From NCBI GenBank assembly GCA_964020975.1, contig OZ026621.1, positions 97,714,005-97,778,004 on the forward strand: a DNA stretch of 64,000 nt. The letters are read 5' to 3'. Below, in pieces: positions 12,860 to 25,180 of the stretch. The notes below the pieces were generated by a model. That model was not told where the DNA came from and searched no databases. It saw only the letters and a list, made by a program, of their open reading frames with translations. Both the position numbers and the translations under genes were made by a program. Every line of letters begins with the position of its first letter. Positions within the stretch are counted from its first letter, which is position 1. The stretch comes from Hermodice carunculata (lineage: Eukaryota; Annelida; Polychaeta; Eunicida; Amphinomidae).

Positions 12860-13471
12860 ATTTGTAGTGGATCCCTCATTTGTAACATTACCAATTCGGG
12901 TGGTGGGTCTTTACCATGTTTGTTTAGGTATGAATTCAAGCTTCATTGCCTTTTTGATTTCTTTAATTAAATTTTTGTTCTTATTTGGCAAAATCGTAAA
13001 ACAACTCTTCTCCAAGACCGCTAGGCCTATTGCATCGAAATTGCATAGGGACACTTCTTGGGATCCTTAGACCCAAACATAATCAACAAGTGGCATTGTT
13101 ATTTTTTATTTTATTTTATTTATTTATTTTTTTTTTTTGAATTCTTCAAAAGCAATAATCAGATGTGCTGAAAATTGGTTAGTACGTTCATGGAAGGGTC
13201 AAACAAATTTGTTCAGGTGGTGATACTCCAGATCCCTGAAATTTTAACGAATTTTTCAGTTCGGGTCCTTGTGTCCGTTTATGCGTACATGCCCATTTAT
13301 TAGTATGTAAATGAACACGGATTGCAATAATAATAATTAAAATTTTACACTTCTCCAGAACCATTAGCATCCACATTCACTTCAAACTTGTTGGGGATGT
13401 ACCTTGGGTGGGTCTCTACCAATTGTCAAATGGTTATGCTCCAGCAATAACAGATTTGAACAAGGTGTGTG

Positions 13472-13505
<34 letters not shown>

Positions 13506-13860
13506 TAAAATTCCAAAAGATCTTCTTACCCAAAATTCCTTAGCCAATTACTATGAAATAGTGTAAGGAGACTAGGTGGGACACCTGAACATTAATTTAT
13601 TCAGCAGGTGGCGCTGCAATTTTTTTTCTGCAATTAAGCGGTGTAATATATCCCCGATTTTTAACAATTTTTTCAGACCGAGTACTTGTCGCTAAATACA
13701 TTAACTCGTATTGATTACTCTGTGAGTTAAAGGAGATTGCAATGGTAATTAACATTTTCGACTTCTTCAAAAAACTGTCAACCACATTCACTTCAAACTT
13801 GGTGGGGATGTACAATGGGTAGTTCTCTACCAATTGTGTCCAAGGAGTCATACTCCACAG
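12860..13860 (-). repeat. Family A core tandem repeats
   Basis: Minus-strand monomers as before, with a long T-run (13471-13504). The block stops at the large tetranucleotide repeat that follows. Confidence 0.65.
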
Positions 13861-13914
13861 GTTAATAGCTCTTTTGTTTTTAATATTTTTTTCGTATTTA
13901 TTTGTTTCTTTGTT

Positions 13915-14158
<244 letters not shown>

Positions 14159-14418
14159 TCTTTTGATACCGACACTTCTGGTGACCCCTAGACCTAAAGT
14201 GATGCTGTCGTTTTACTGATTTTTAATTTCTGATTTTAACAAAGTTTCAAAGCAAGAGAAATTCAGTCAGAGTATACATGTACATATTAGCATTGATTTT
14301 GGACAATATGAATGGCAGCAAATCTGACATATTGGCTAATATCTTGGCAAATTGGTATTCCAGGCCCAGGTTTGTTGTTAAAGACCAATAAAATAGTACC
14401 CATGTTTTCTTTTTTTTT

Positions 14419-14422
<4 letters not shown>

Positions 14423-14459
<37 letters not shown>

Positions 14460-14472
14460 CTTTTTTTTTTTG

Positions 14473-14503
<31 letters not shown>

Positions 14504-14625
14504 GGTTTTGTTTTGTTTTTTGTTTTTTTTGTTTGTTTGTTTGTTTTTGTTTTTGCTTTTGTTTTTGTTTTTTGTTGTTTTTTTTGTTTTGTTTTGTTTT
14601 GTTTTTTGTTTTTTGAGGAGGGGGG
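14423..14625. repeat. (TG)n followed by T/G-rich simple repeat
   Basis: Eighteen TG units, then a (TTTTG)n-like tract of about 160 bp. The long open frames here are only low-complexity translation. Confidence 0.95.
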
Positions 14626-15959
14626 GCGGTAATTTTGCCCCTGGTGACATTAAAAGGTCAACTGACATATTTGCACGTATCTTGGTTATAATGGATTGTG
14701 TAACTTGTTATTAAAAATGACTCCTGAACTGTACGAGTTAAGACTAGTATTACAGATTGTGATGATGGTCTTAAGCAATCGTGACGTTTATATTCTGAAG
14801 TTCACAGAACCACTTTAGTCTGTACCTACAAAGGTCAGCTGTGCACAGAACTGTCATGGTCTCTTGGGGCTTTGGGGGTTTTTTGGGGGGGTGGGGGCGG
14901 TATTTTATTTATTTACTATTAATTTGTTTTGGGGGTTGTTGTTTTGTTTTGTTTTGTTTTTGTTATTGTTTTTATTTTTGAGGGGGTTTTGGGGTTGTTT
15001 TTTTTTTGAACGAAAAGATCTTTTTGTCTGAAATTCCTTGGTCAATTGTTTTGAAATTGTGTGGAGACATTTCTGGGCATTAAGTCGAGACCTACATAAT
15101 ACATGAGTGACCTTAACCTCATTTCCAAGTTCACAGGGCAAATCTCATTAGTTTTACTGCTCACTTGGTAGCTTGAAAAACTATTTTAGCATGGATCTAT
15201 TTGAGCCAGCACTGGTATTGAGCATAAGAGTCTTCAAGAAAAATGACTTCCACCTTATTCCATAGGGCACAGGACAATGGCATTTTGTGTATGCAAGGTG
15301 AGCTGAGAACAGGACTGTTACAGTCCTCATGTTCTATTCTAATTGCACATTAAACCTGTTCTTGTGGACTTGATGTGTTGACTTGCCTAAAAAGCAACCT
15401 CCTGCCTCCCCCCCTCCCCCCATCCTCAATGTAGCACCTAAACGACCGTGTGCCCTCGCTAATCTTCGCAGGCCAATGTTTGTCCTGAACCAAAACTTTC
15501 AGAATCAATGGATATAGAATCATTCCATATTTCTGTTTCTGTTTTATGGCAATCTGCCTCTTGCGTATTATGGATAGTTTTCATAGCACTTTGCGATAAC
15601 CTTGGTATTGTAGACATAATATATGGTGTTTACTCCACCTATAATATATCATTGTCCTGATTAATTTGGGTTGAACTAACTATTGGACCTACAATTCTTG
15701 ATCCACAGCAAAGGAGACTGGCACGTCAATGCAAAAATCACTTTGTGTGTCAATGTACAAGCAGAGCAAACGGAATCTTCGGCTAAGGTTCCTCACTCGT
15801 ACTGTTTCTCTGTCAGACAATCAATCGTCTATATATTGTGGACAGTTTTTTCCAGAACCCAAAGTGTCTGCATATTTTCACAAAGGTAGATATTACAAAC
15901 ACCATTCTAAAGATTGAAGCACAGACTCCATTGTAATTGCCTGCGATTTTCTCTGGTAC
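14626..15959. other. No gene; family A fragment inside
   Basis: Near 14990-15330 there is a decayed minus-strand family A piece: core end, then 'gagtgaccttaacctcatttcc' as in the 5' module. A second TTTTG-rich tract lies at 14938-14975. I see nothing assignable in the rest. Confidence 0.4.
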
Positions 15960-16340
15960 ATTGGATGCGCCTATAGTGCAAACATTTGGTACCTATATTG
16001 GTTTTGAACATATTCAAAATTTAAACATTTCAGATATTTCTGTTTAACATTCATTTTAAATTCAAAGTATTTTTGTTTCTGGTTGATTGGATGCGCCTAC
16101 AATACAAAACCATTAATTAAAGTTAGAATTACACCTTTATTTTTAATAGTTTTGAGGATATTTAACATTTGAATTATCCAAGCGTAGCCAATTAGCATAA
16201 ATTTAAATTCTGCAAGTTTTGTTTGCGGTTCATTGGATGTGCCTAGAGCACAATCCTGAATTGAGCTTGAAATGGCACATCCAGGAAAAATAGCTTCGGA
16301 GATATAAAAGTTTTAGAAATTTAATTGCTCATAATTTTCA
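15960..16340 (+). repeat. Family B-like core repeats
   Basis: Decayed units with 'ttcattggatgtgcctagagcac', 'aattagcataaatttaaatt' and 'gaggatattt', related to the 143 bp units at 3230-3880. Confidence 0.5.
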
Positions 16341-16649
16341 ACATGTTGCCTATGGGAAATGAGGCACACAATCTCATTGCTATTTCTATTAATCGTTGTG
16401 CTTTAATATGGCATTTCTTGGTATTACAGTGTCCGAAAAAATTCTGGAAAATGGGTTCAAAGAAGAAAGTAAGGAGTGGGAGAAAAAAACCCTTGGAAAA
16501 AACAGACTGTCAGCGTTACACAGAGACACACTTATAGGGTTGCCTGCTCGGCATACTTCCAGACTTTCACTGACCACTCCCGCAGTCAAAGGAACATATA
16601 AAACCACGAGAAGTAGGTAATCGGGCGGGTTTATTATCCGAGGTTCTAA

Positions 16650-17602
16650 TTTCTTTTTGCATAACAATGGAAATCACACAGGCGCCATTGCGATTGACTT
16701 GCAAAAGGCTTCCGATGCGATTGACGCTTGTTGAAGCTAGAGGAGTATGGTGTTAAAGATCCGGAGTATCAGTGGTTTGACTCTTACTTTTATAATAGGA
16801 CGCAATGTGTTTCAATTGCTGGTACTTTATCTGAATCTCTTCCCATTACAATAGGTATCCCCCAAGGTTCAATATTAGGCCCCCTTCTATTTTTAATTTT
16901 CATCAATGACCTGCCCGATGTTTTGTATCATTCACGTGCTCACCTACATACTGATGATACTGGTATTGTTGCCTTTGAGAAACGCATTCGGAGCCTTACT
17001 TTGAAATAAACGTTGATATGTCCAGTCTATACCGATGGCACTGTGCAAAGTAACTGAACTTGAATGTTCCAAAATGAAATTGTACTCTGTTTGGCACCAA
17101 CCAACGTCTGTCCAAAATAAATCAAACTGAGATTTCAATAAATAGGCTGTCAAGGTATTAAACAAGTGAACGAGGCAAAACTTTTAGGAATCATCCTTGA
17201 TTCAGGAATCACTGTCCAATCACACATTGACCTACTATATAAGAATATGTCTCCTAAACTTGCCCTATTGAAATATTTTAAAATTTTATCTCCACCCCCG
17301 TACTTGAATATGCTTTATAACGCCTTAGTTAAACCACACTTGGACTATGGTGACATTGTCTGGGAGAATTGCAGCAAAGGCGGATTTGGAAAGGTGTTTA
17401 GAATGCAAAAACGATCCAGCACGATTTTAACCGGTGCACCCTATTGCACTCCATCTGAGCCCCTTTTCAAACAGCTACACTGAAATCCCCTCAGCAGAAA
17501 TATTGAATTTTTACAAATACGTTCTGGTGTACAAAGCATTAAATAACCTTACCCCCAGCTTACAAGCTAAGGTACATGAGTGAAGTTGCCAGTCGAACAA
17601 CC
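16650..17602 (+). mobile_element. LINE 1, 5'-truncated reverse transcriptase part
   Basis: Plus-strand frames give reverse transcriptase of the CR1/Jockey type. They read 'AIAIDLQKASDAID' (palm), then 'GIPQGSILGPLLFLIFINDL' , then 'HTDDT' where this clade normally has FADDT or YADDT. After a frame change come 'LGIILDSGITVQSHID' and 'LYNALVKPHLDYGDIVWENC'. The copy is dead, with several stops and frame changes and an altered catalytic box. It breaks off at about 17602 and resumes at 19591, because a second LINE is inserted between. Confidence 0.85.
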
Positions 17603-19590
17603 TGATCTACATCCAAATATTTTCTATATACACCTACACCTAATGTTACATTTAATGGAAATTGCGAATGGGTTTAATTTATTCTTTACAAGTGTCGGTG
17701 AAAAACTTGCTGAAACTATTCCCCGCGCCCACAAAACTGCCTTAGAATACCTTACATCTGTGATCCCAAGGGTTAACATAACCTTTACCTTCAAAAGAGT
17801 AAGTGTTGATGAAGTCACCCAACTCTTACTCAGCCTACCTGAAAACAAAGCAACCGGACTTGACAAATACCAAGCAAAACTCCTGAAGTTGACAGCTAAA
17901 AGCATTGCTCCCAGCTTAACTGAACTGTTCAACTGCTCTCTGGATTCAGGTCAATTCCCTAAAGACTAGAAGCTTGCAAAAATATCGGCTATTTTCAAGA
18001 AGGGATCAAAGCTTGACATCAGCAAATTATCGACCCATCTCGATGCTCCTGGTCATTTCCAAAGTCATTGAAAAAATTGTTCACTAACAATTCTACAACT
18101 TCCTTGCAGAATATGGACTATTGTGTCATGCCTAGTCAGGCCTTCGTAAGGGCTATTAAACCCAAACAAGCCTCCATCATCTCACGGAGTCTATCTGTGA
18201 TGCTCTTGACAAGAGTGAGGTTATGGGTTAATGGCGTTGGATCTCAAGAAGGCATTCGACACAGTTAACCACCAGATCCTGTTGCAAAAACTAGAACATT
18301 ATGGTGTACGCGATGTAAGCCTCAAATGGTTCAAGGACTACCTGACGGAGAGGGCTCAAATATCGTATATCAATAATACCAAATCCCAGGTTTGTCGCAT
18401 ACTTACTGGTGTGCCCCAAGGCTCAATCTTGGGGCCACTACTGTTCATCTTATATGTAAATGACTTACCTGGCTGCCTCCAAAAATGCAAGGTAAACATG
18501 TATGCTGATGACACAGCTTTTTATTGTGCGGACAAAAACATCAATCTTGTGTCTTCAGCACTCAATGAGGATACCAAAATTGTGTATATATGGGTATGTG
18601 CCAACAAGTTGAGCCTACATATCGCTAAAACCAACAGCATTCTGATATGTAATCACCAAAAACTAAGATACCTAGATACCCCTCACCTCAACATCAATGT
18701 AGACTCAAGTCCGATCGAACAGGTGGATGAGCTGAAGTATCTAGGTGTAGATATCGACTCACGCTGCAACATCGATTCCTACACATCAAATCTTGTGAAG
18801 AAAATAAACAAATCACTAGGAATCATGAAAAGGTGTGTCATGCACTTACCACTGGATACCAGGAAGGCCTTATACAACAGTCTTGTTTTACCACTTTTTG
18901 ACTATTGTTCCACTGTATGGAGTTGTACTTCTCAGTCAAATATAATTCGCTTACAAAGACTACAAAATAGGGCAATGAGGCTTATTTTAAATGCAGCTCC
19001 AAGAACTCATATTGAAGACATGCTAAACAAATTAAAATGGATGAGCACAAAGCAGCGACCATTTTATAACAACATGATCTTGATGTGGCGAATAACTCAT
19101 GATTGTCTCCCCCCCCCCCCATCTCACGAAACATGTTTGCTTTGTCTCTGACCAATATGATTACAATACAATACCAAAAATGCAACGAGTGATAATTTGT
19201 TCATATCACGTGGCCACAGACATTCGCTTTTTAAGGAAAGGGCCTCTAAATGGAACTCTTCACCAGACAATTTGAGAAAGATCACATCAGTTCAGACTTT
19301 AAAAAGAAATTTGTCTAAGTATGTGGTATCAAACTGCTCAAAGTTTTAGACTAAATCCCCCCCCCCCTTTCTATGAGCGAACAATTTTAACCTCAGTCTT
19401 ATGGTATTTATGTTATCCTGAGTTTTACTGAGCAGTGTACTTTTGTCCTTTTACTGCAGCCTTGCCAATTTTTTGTGTATATCTTGTTTTATTCTCTGTT
19501 TGTGTATATGTCTTAATATGTTTTATGGACATAACGTAAAACAGCCTGTATTGCTGGTGTTATTTCCCAATAAAAACCTGAAACCTGAAT
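17603..19590 (+). mobile_element. LINE 2 inserted into LINE 1
   Basis: The insertion starts with the region before the reverse transcriptase ('NGFNLFFTSVGEKLAETIPR', 'KATGLDKYQAKLLKL') and ends with an AATAAA-like site and a short (AAACCTG) tandem tail at 19574-19590, as CR1-type LINEs often have. It is 5'-truncated, since no endonuclease is present, and it is broken between 17969 and 18231. LINE 1 continues on both sides. The word AACCTGA sits both at the left target (17599-17605) and in the tail. Confidence 0.85.
18231..19151 (+). pseudogene. LINE 2 reverse transcriptase frame
   Basis: A 306-residue open frame starts inside the palm with 'LDLKKAFDTVNH' and runs through 'GVPQGSILGPLLFILYVNDL' to the catalytic box 'MYADDTAFYC'. 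It goes on to the thumb-type 'LGVDIDSRCNIDSYTSNLVKK' region and 'LYNSLVLPLFDYCSTVWS'. All core RT boxes are intact in this stretch. It would copy RNA into DNA at a nicked target. The protein lacks its N-terminal endonuclease, so the copy cannot move by itself. The frame ends at 19151 in a C-rich stretch. The coding remnant after it reads 'RHRHSLFKERASKWNSSPD' type sequence in another frame. Confidence 0.85.
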
Positions 19591-19770
19591 CCAGCAAACT
19601 GCAGCTGCTTTACTTACAAAGGTCCATACTTGTGGAATCTTCTCTCTGAAAGTGTTCGACTGACCCCTTCAGTTGCCTCTTTTAAAACACTTTATTGGCA
19701 ACATGGTTATAGTTAATATTATGACTGTTTCGTCTGTTTAATATACCTTCCTTTACATTTCTGTCTCTTT
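19591..19770 (+). mobile_element. LINE 1, 3' part after the insertion
   Basis: The frame reads 'FTYKGPYLWNLLSESVRLTP' then 'SVASFKTL', the usual C-terminus of CR1/Jockey-type LINE proteins. It continues the 17602 end of LINE 1 ('YMSEVASRTT'). No clear poly-A or tail repeat marks the 3' edge. Confidence 0.7.
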
Positions 19771-21553
19771 CCCATTGATTTTTTTTTGGGGGGGGGGTGG
19801 TGCACGGACAAAAGTCGTCACTGTAAATATACTTATTTTCATGTCTCAAAAATTTAACTGAACCTTTAATTTCACTATTTTGTACACCCTTCCTCCCTGT
19901 GAGACTTGCCGCAAAATACCAGTTCATTGTTGGGGGCGGGTCACGGTCACAGTTCTGTCCTAGCAGGAAGCCTGATCCATATACCTTGGTGCCTAACAGC
20001 GAAATGCGTGAATAAGCAAAACTAAACGTAAAGCAAAATCACATGTCTTTGTGTACACTGTATATAGCCTATACATGTATGATGTGTTCGCTCCTTGGCT
20101 CATACATCACTCTATTCAATTTTTTACTGGGCTGTTTGTCAGGCCTCATGTATGTTTGCGACGTTGGCGTCATTCAATAATGACCTGGAGATCTGTTGCG
20201 CAAGCAACTATTTGTCATTGACCTAGCTCAAACGCGGAGATTTAACCTGCAACGAACACGTTCCCCACAGGAATGAACTCCAAGCGTTGCAAACCTCAAA
20301 TATCTTAAAATGTATTTGCAGGAAGCCTGGATATACCTTGGTGCTTTGAAATCATCATATAAATTTCAGATTGTCCCAAGTGTGTCCCTAATAACCGATT
20401 TGGTCTATTTATATCAGAAATTGCCACTGTTTCCTGAATTGACCTGCCACATGAGACCAACCTACAGTCGGAGGTAAAACAGTTCGAATGCAATGGCTGT
20501 CAACCCGAATAACCCATTAACGTCACAGATTGCTTTGTCAACAGCGTGTTCTGTGCGTTAATTATCACCCAAGGACAAGCTGAGAAAGGAAATATAAAAT
20601 GGAACAATATTCGTGGTATCGTGAAATGTTTCCCTTTGGGATTTACATCCAAAACATATATATTTTGGCTCATAAATAACGAAAGCAAATAAAAATGCGT
20701 AACATACAGACTCTTGCAATGGTACATGTTCAAGCCCCGTCGGTCACTTTCGGTTTGTGGTGAGCAGACGGTCGGGCTACTTGGTGCACATATAGCCCTC
20801 GCAGAATTTTGCTGTTTCATTTCTATTAGTTAGACCTGTTTGAAGTTTCTCCACATAGAATACAATGTTAGTGCATGCAGATATTGGGGTACACGGTATG
20901 TATATAGCTTTTTTTTTTTACATAATATTAGAAACATAAAACATTTCAAATCCTGAACGAAAATTGGAAACTCGTCAATTACTATGAGTGACACGACCTA
21001 GCAAACAGAATATGTTTTGTGACTGTTCACCAAAATTTGTGTCAGTAATGGGCAATTCCCAGCGTGTCCACGGTTGCGTTGCTATAGGCGCTGAGTTTTC
21101 AGTGCCAACTGCGACTCAAGTCGAACTATAAACGAACTGTAAAGGTGACCATATTAATGTTTCTTGAAAAGGACCTTTCATTTAAGTACGAGCATCCCTG
21201 TAGTTACATAGAATGCAATGGTCGAGGTCAACAGCTATCCAGCAATGCGTCCAAAGCGCGCCAAGCAAAACTGTTGCTCAGTCCAAAATGTGGCACAGAA
21301 CGAGTCATAATTATCCTCATGAGGTTCTTCATTGCTAGTCACGTTAAAAGTCGCCCTTATCTGAATTCTTGTAACAATTCTACATTGAAATTCCTCTTGC
21401 AAATGTTTCTCAATATTTTTGTACCAGGGATAGCAGGCCTGGTCTAAATTCTGCGCTTCAAGAGAATGTCCATGACAACAGCTTTGCTCGGCGCAATTTT
21501 GCCCAAAGTGTCCCGAGAAAAACTGTTGATTTAGCCTGGAAATAAGCGGTTCC
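19771..21553. other. No gene recognised
   Basis: Mixed unique-looking sequence. Open frames on both strands lack domains, and I see no RNA gene. Confidence 0.4.
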
Positions 21554-21616
21554 AGGGTCACGCCATATATATATACATGTATATATGTACATATAATTTG
21601 AACATGGCGTGACCCT
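21554..21616. repeat. Short inverted repeat with AT-rich loop
   Basis: AGGGTCACGCCAT (21554-21566) is the exact reverse complement of ATGGCGTGACCCT (21604-21616). The loop is a TATA/ACATGT-rich stretch that is itself partly palindromic. Confidence 0.9.
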
Positions 21617-21683
21617 TGAACAGCATATATATTAGGTCTGAATGCTGACCCAGCTAGCAACCATGGTAGCAATCTTTAGGCCT

Positions 21684-21776
21684 ATGGATCCCCCGAGAGC
21701 CTATATCCTCCCAAGACCCGAAGAGTCGAGTGAGGACACGGGCTCGAGGGGGGATACAGGCCCCTGGGGGATCCAT
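21684..21776. repeat. 93 bp foldback
   Basis: ATGGATCCCCC at 21684-21694 and GGGGGATCCAT at 21766-21776 are exact reverse complements. Inside them 'CCTATATCC' pairs with 'GGATACAGG' with little mismatch, so most of the segment folds. It looks like a small foldback element or MITE. Confidence 0.8.
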
Positions 21777-22313
21777 GCACGCAAGGATACTCAACTGGGC
21801 ATAGGATTATCTATGTATCTTCAAAACCAGTATCCGGTATCCATAATGTCTCATTGTCAATAACAGGCACAAATCTCCTGTTAGTTAGTGCCTCATAGTG
21901 CAGAATTTTGCCAGCCAGAATGTCCAGCTGCCTTTCAATAGCCATTGCTGTTTTGTGAAGGCCAGTGTGGTTGGTTGGGGTAACAAAAATGCAGCATTCT
22001 CATTGGCTGATGAAAAAATGAGAGACACACTGACTTTCGTAAGGCCCTATCCTCCCTTGGGAAATGCTGAAGGTTGCCAGAGTACGTAACATTTCTCCAG
22101 CATTGTAATTGGACAGTTTCAGTACGCTCCCTGATTTTGATGTGATTACGTCCCTCTGAACATATCGTATGCTGGACGACCAAAATACCAGCCTGAAGGC
22201 AATTTAAATACTATATTTAAGATACGTATTTATGTATAGTAATAATAAATCAAGGAGAGTCTAAGTAATATCTTTTTTCTGCACCCCGAAACCTTCTTGA
22301 ATAAGATCAGCAA
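21777..22313. other. No gene recognised
   Basis: Unique-looking sequence with no supported feature. Confidence 0.4.

Positions 22314-22392
<79 letters not shown>
22314..22392. repeat. (GA)n microsatellite
   Basis: Nearly perfect GA units with two AA variants. Confidence 0.95.
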
Positions 22393-22394
<2 letters not shown>

Positions 22395-23464
22395 CGCATT
22401 TCTGCATTACATTTTCACAACAGATAAAAACGTTCCTTTTTGTTGAGTTATCATCAAGTAGCATAAAACAAGTGATAACACGCTTACCGATAACCGTGCA
22501 ATGAAGATAGGTCTTGACAGCCTGATCATGTTACATATAACCTATGACAGTGCACATGATGATGAATATTCAAAATGCTAGAATTTGTCCTAGACGGCTC
22601 CAAACATACACAGCAAAATGAAACCATTAAGATGCAGTCCACAAGTACATTAAAGTTAACAGGCAGACTGGAACTTGGAAGCAGTCACATGGCCCCAGAA
22701 TACCACAAGACAGATAGTGTATTGCACTATCCACTAGTTTCCTGGAAAGAGGCGTACTTCAAACCCTTTTCCCAATCTGTGATATCCTATAGAGCTGTTT
22801 TGCTTGAACCCTTGTGGCGCCGCTATCTGTCTTGTGCTGTGGTGTCCTTACCAGTAAATTTGTTCAACTATCAGCATGATCAGTGACCTGTTAGTTTTTT
22901 ACTCCAACTTTCCATGTATGTAAGAGAGATCAATATACGGCATCGCCCAAAAATAAGTTTAAACCAAATTTGAATATATGATTAAATACATCTAGCCATA
23001 TGACTAAATGCATTTGATCACGACATCCAGATGAAGCAACTCAACCTTTCGGACTGGGGGGGGGGGGGGGGGTACACCATTACATAAAGTTCACTGGAAT
23101 TGATCAGAGACGGAAGTTGTCTTCACACACGGTGCAGGGTGCTTTGTCTGCTTTTAACAAATGTTTCAAATGTCAGTCGTGGGCTGGTGTGGTCGAAGTA
23201 ACTTCCGATAAGCCGTCAAAAAATCAATTTTTGACCCCCTCGTGGATATAAAGGCTAGCGCAAGGTGAGCTGACGGTTGGACTCAGCCGCATTTGCTCAT
23301 CACAGTAAATATTGTAAATCACAATGCTTTCGCGAGTGCGTCATAATCATGAACATTTGCTATTGTCTCCATTCGAAATAAACTTTGTTTATATTGCAGC
23401 TTGCTTCACCTTCAAGACATGCAAATTTTTCTCGCGTTGTTCGAAAAATTTGCTAGGCCTGGGG
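22393..23464. other. No gene recognised
   Basis: No exon supported. A TATAAAGG box near 23246 and an AATAAA near 23377 are spaced as in a promoter followed by a polyadenylation site, but nothing else supports a transcription unit. A G-run lies at 23056-23072. Confidence 0.4.
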
Positions 23465-23564
23465 CCTTGTGGCAAATATACCCAATATTGAATCATGATT
23501 TTATTGTATTATTGCCTTGTGGCAAATATACCCAATATTAAATCATGATTTTATTGTATTATTG
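23465..23564. repeat. Recent 50 bp tandem duplication
   Basis: Two adjacent copies of a 50 bp unit starting CCTTGTGGCAAATATACCCA differ at one base, so the duplication is young. Confidence 0.9.
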
Positions 23565-23899
23565 CTATAAATTGTAAGCTAATATCATGCCAAATAAATA
23601 ACCGCATAAAATTTTGCCGACAAGTAGAGATGATCCACAGCATTTCTACATCTTGTAATTGAAGTTAAACATGTCCTGCTCACACAGACACTGACGTAAC
23701 ATGCTGTTCCTGTGTTCATTAGTATATGCCGGGCAAGATTTTATCTGATTTGTACTTATTTATGTCGTAGTTAATTTCACATCAAAGGGGATAATTACTC
23801 TATCAGGACACCATGTGTAACTTGTCTTTCTGAGAGACCACTACTGTTTTTTTGTTTTAATTTTTCAGCTGTAAAATTGTAAGGTTGTGTTTGAAATAA

Positions 23900-23902
<3 letters not shown>

Positions 23903-23994
<92 letters not shown>
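23903..23994. repeat. (TA)n microsatellite
   Basis: About 46 perfect TA units. Confidence 0.97.
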
Positions 23995-23998
<4 letters not shown>

Positions 23999-24973
23999 GT
24001 ACAATAAAGATGCCGATAAATGACCCACATTTTTACACTATTTGTTGCATCAGAATTGCAAGTAACACCAGTAAAAGACACCTGTATATTGTGCAAACAA
24101 AACAATATGCCACAGATATGCATGAGTGTGTTATCTGTATATGACATACAGAAGTGCTCCTCGGTAGATAGTGTTAAATGTAGTCCGTTATCAGCATTCT
24201 GTTTGGAGAACAAGAACACAAAAAGAACAAATGCTGAGTTTCACCTTCTTTGCATTATCAAAACATTACATTCAAAAGTAAACTATCAAATATAAAATGT
24301 TTACGTTTAAAATATGGTCGTGTTTCTAAATCTTCAAAATTTATGGAAAAGACAGCAATGTAACCCGTACATATACGAAGCGTATTCATAAGTTTTGGCA
24401 ACCATTTGGCCCTTTCAAGAATTTGATGTAGATGACATCGGATTGCATAGGGAAGGCGTCTATGCAGACTTGCATAATGCATCGAGCACAACTTCAAAGG
24501 TCATTACTGGTGTTTGGCAGTGTTCCGAGTCAGGCATATCTATAGACCCTGGTAGAAATTTAGTGCAATACTAATAATAAACAAATAGCAACAGGATACT
24601 AACAATTCTTACTCGCCAAGTATACACAGAAAACAATTCACAAATAACCTAACACAGGAAGTGATACTAAAAAGGAATATGAGTTACAACATTAAAAGCT
24701 AATGTTTTCATACCATTTAGGTTTGGTAAGTGATTTAGCACAAGCGTAAATAGTATTGAACTTGAAATAAATGCTTAACCAGCGTGGGATCGTAAAGCTG
24801 CCTTTTCATGGGGCTTCCTCAGACACCAAATTAAGTCATGGACCGGCGTGTACATGTATGTCCAACACTTCTGTAATTTTGTTCAACATATTATTCAGCC
24901 CTTGAAAACAACAAGGTTCGAATACATTCAATCAATTTTTTTGCAAAACACTAATCGAATGTCCTGTGTACTT
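23995..24973. other. Probable intron of the peroxidase gene; no exon seen
   Basis: On the minus strand this lies just after the donor at 24975. I looked for the next conserved peroxidase block (GFPCNQFG-type) and did not find it here or in the other minus-strand frames further left. Confidence 0.4.
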
Positions 24974-24975
24974 AC
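24970..24975 (-). other. Splice donor of peroxidase exon 1
   Basis: The minus strand reads GAA|GTAAGT right after the Sec codon plus one base, so the intron is phase 1 relative to the codon following Sec. Confidence 0.75.
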
Positions 24976-25180
24976 TTCAATATGTTGCCACATTGACAAT
25001 CAACAAAACTTGGTTCCTGTATTCGTCCAGAGTGATGTTACGGTTTTCATCTAGCGTCAGTATGGGGAAGTCGTACACGGTTCCGGGCACATCACTACAC
25101 TGCGACATCATTATCTTGCTCTTCCCTTGCGTTAGTCCCACAGAGACACAGAAGAGCAAAATTGCCAGCAGCCGCTCCAT
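24976..25180 (-). CDS. GPX: Secreted selenocysteine glutathione peroxidase, exon 1
   Basis: The exon begins at ATG 25180 in a strong Kozak context (CAAGATGG). An in-frame ATG at 25246 would add 22 unremarkable residues. It encodes a signal peptide (residues 1-19, core LLAILLFCVSVGL). The peroxidase N-terminus follows: 'GTVYDFPILTLDENRNITL' (33-51) and 'VLLIVNVATY' (58-67). The next codon is TGA (24977-24979). In this family that position is the catalytic selenocysteine, so the TGA is read as Sec and not as a stop. One base later a consensus donor GTAAGTAC begins (24975 downward). The signal peptide places it with the secreted GPX3-like group, which reduces hydroperoxides with thiols. Only this exon is visible, so whether the gene is intact is unknown. 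Sec insertion needs a SECIS element in the 3' UTR, expected at lower coordinates. Confidence 0.85.

Noticed and set aside
14312-14714. Phe/Cys/Val-rich frames and their Lys/Thr-rich antisense
   Set aside because: Low-complexity TG and TTTTG tracts.
21235-21672. 145-residue minus-strand frame
   Set aside because: Composition is not protein-like, no domain, and it overlaps an inverted repeat.
22575-22886. 103-residue plus-strand frame
   Set aside because: No recognisable domain, splice border or homologue; kept as chance.
23200-23420. TATAAAGG ... AATAAA pair that could be a promoter and poly-A site, or a lone repeat end
   Set aside because: No second copy, no flanking duplication and no linked coding sequence are visible.
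24258-24497. Minus-strand frame as the next peroxidase exon
   Set aside because: It lacks the GFPCNQFG and WNFEKF-type words required of peroxidase exons.
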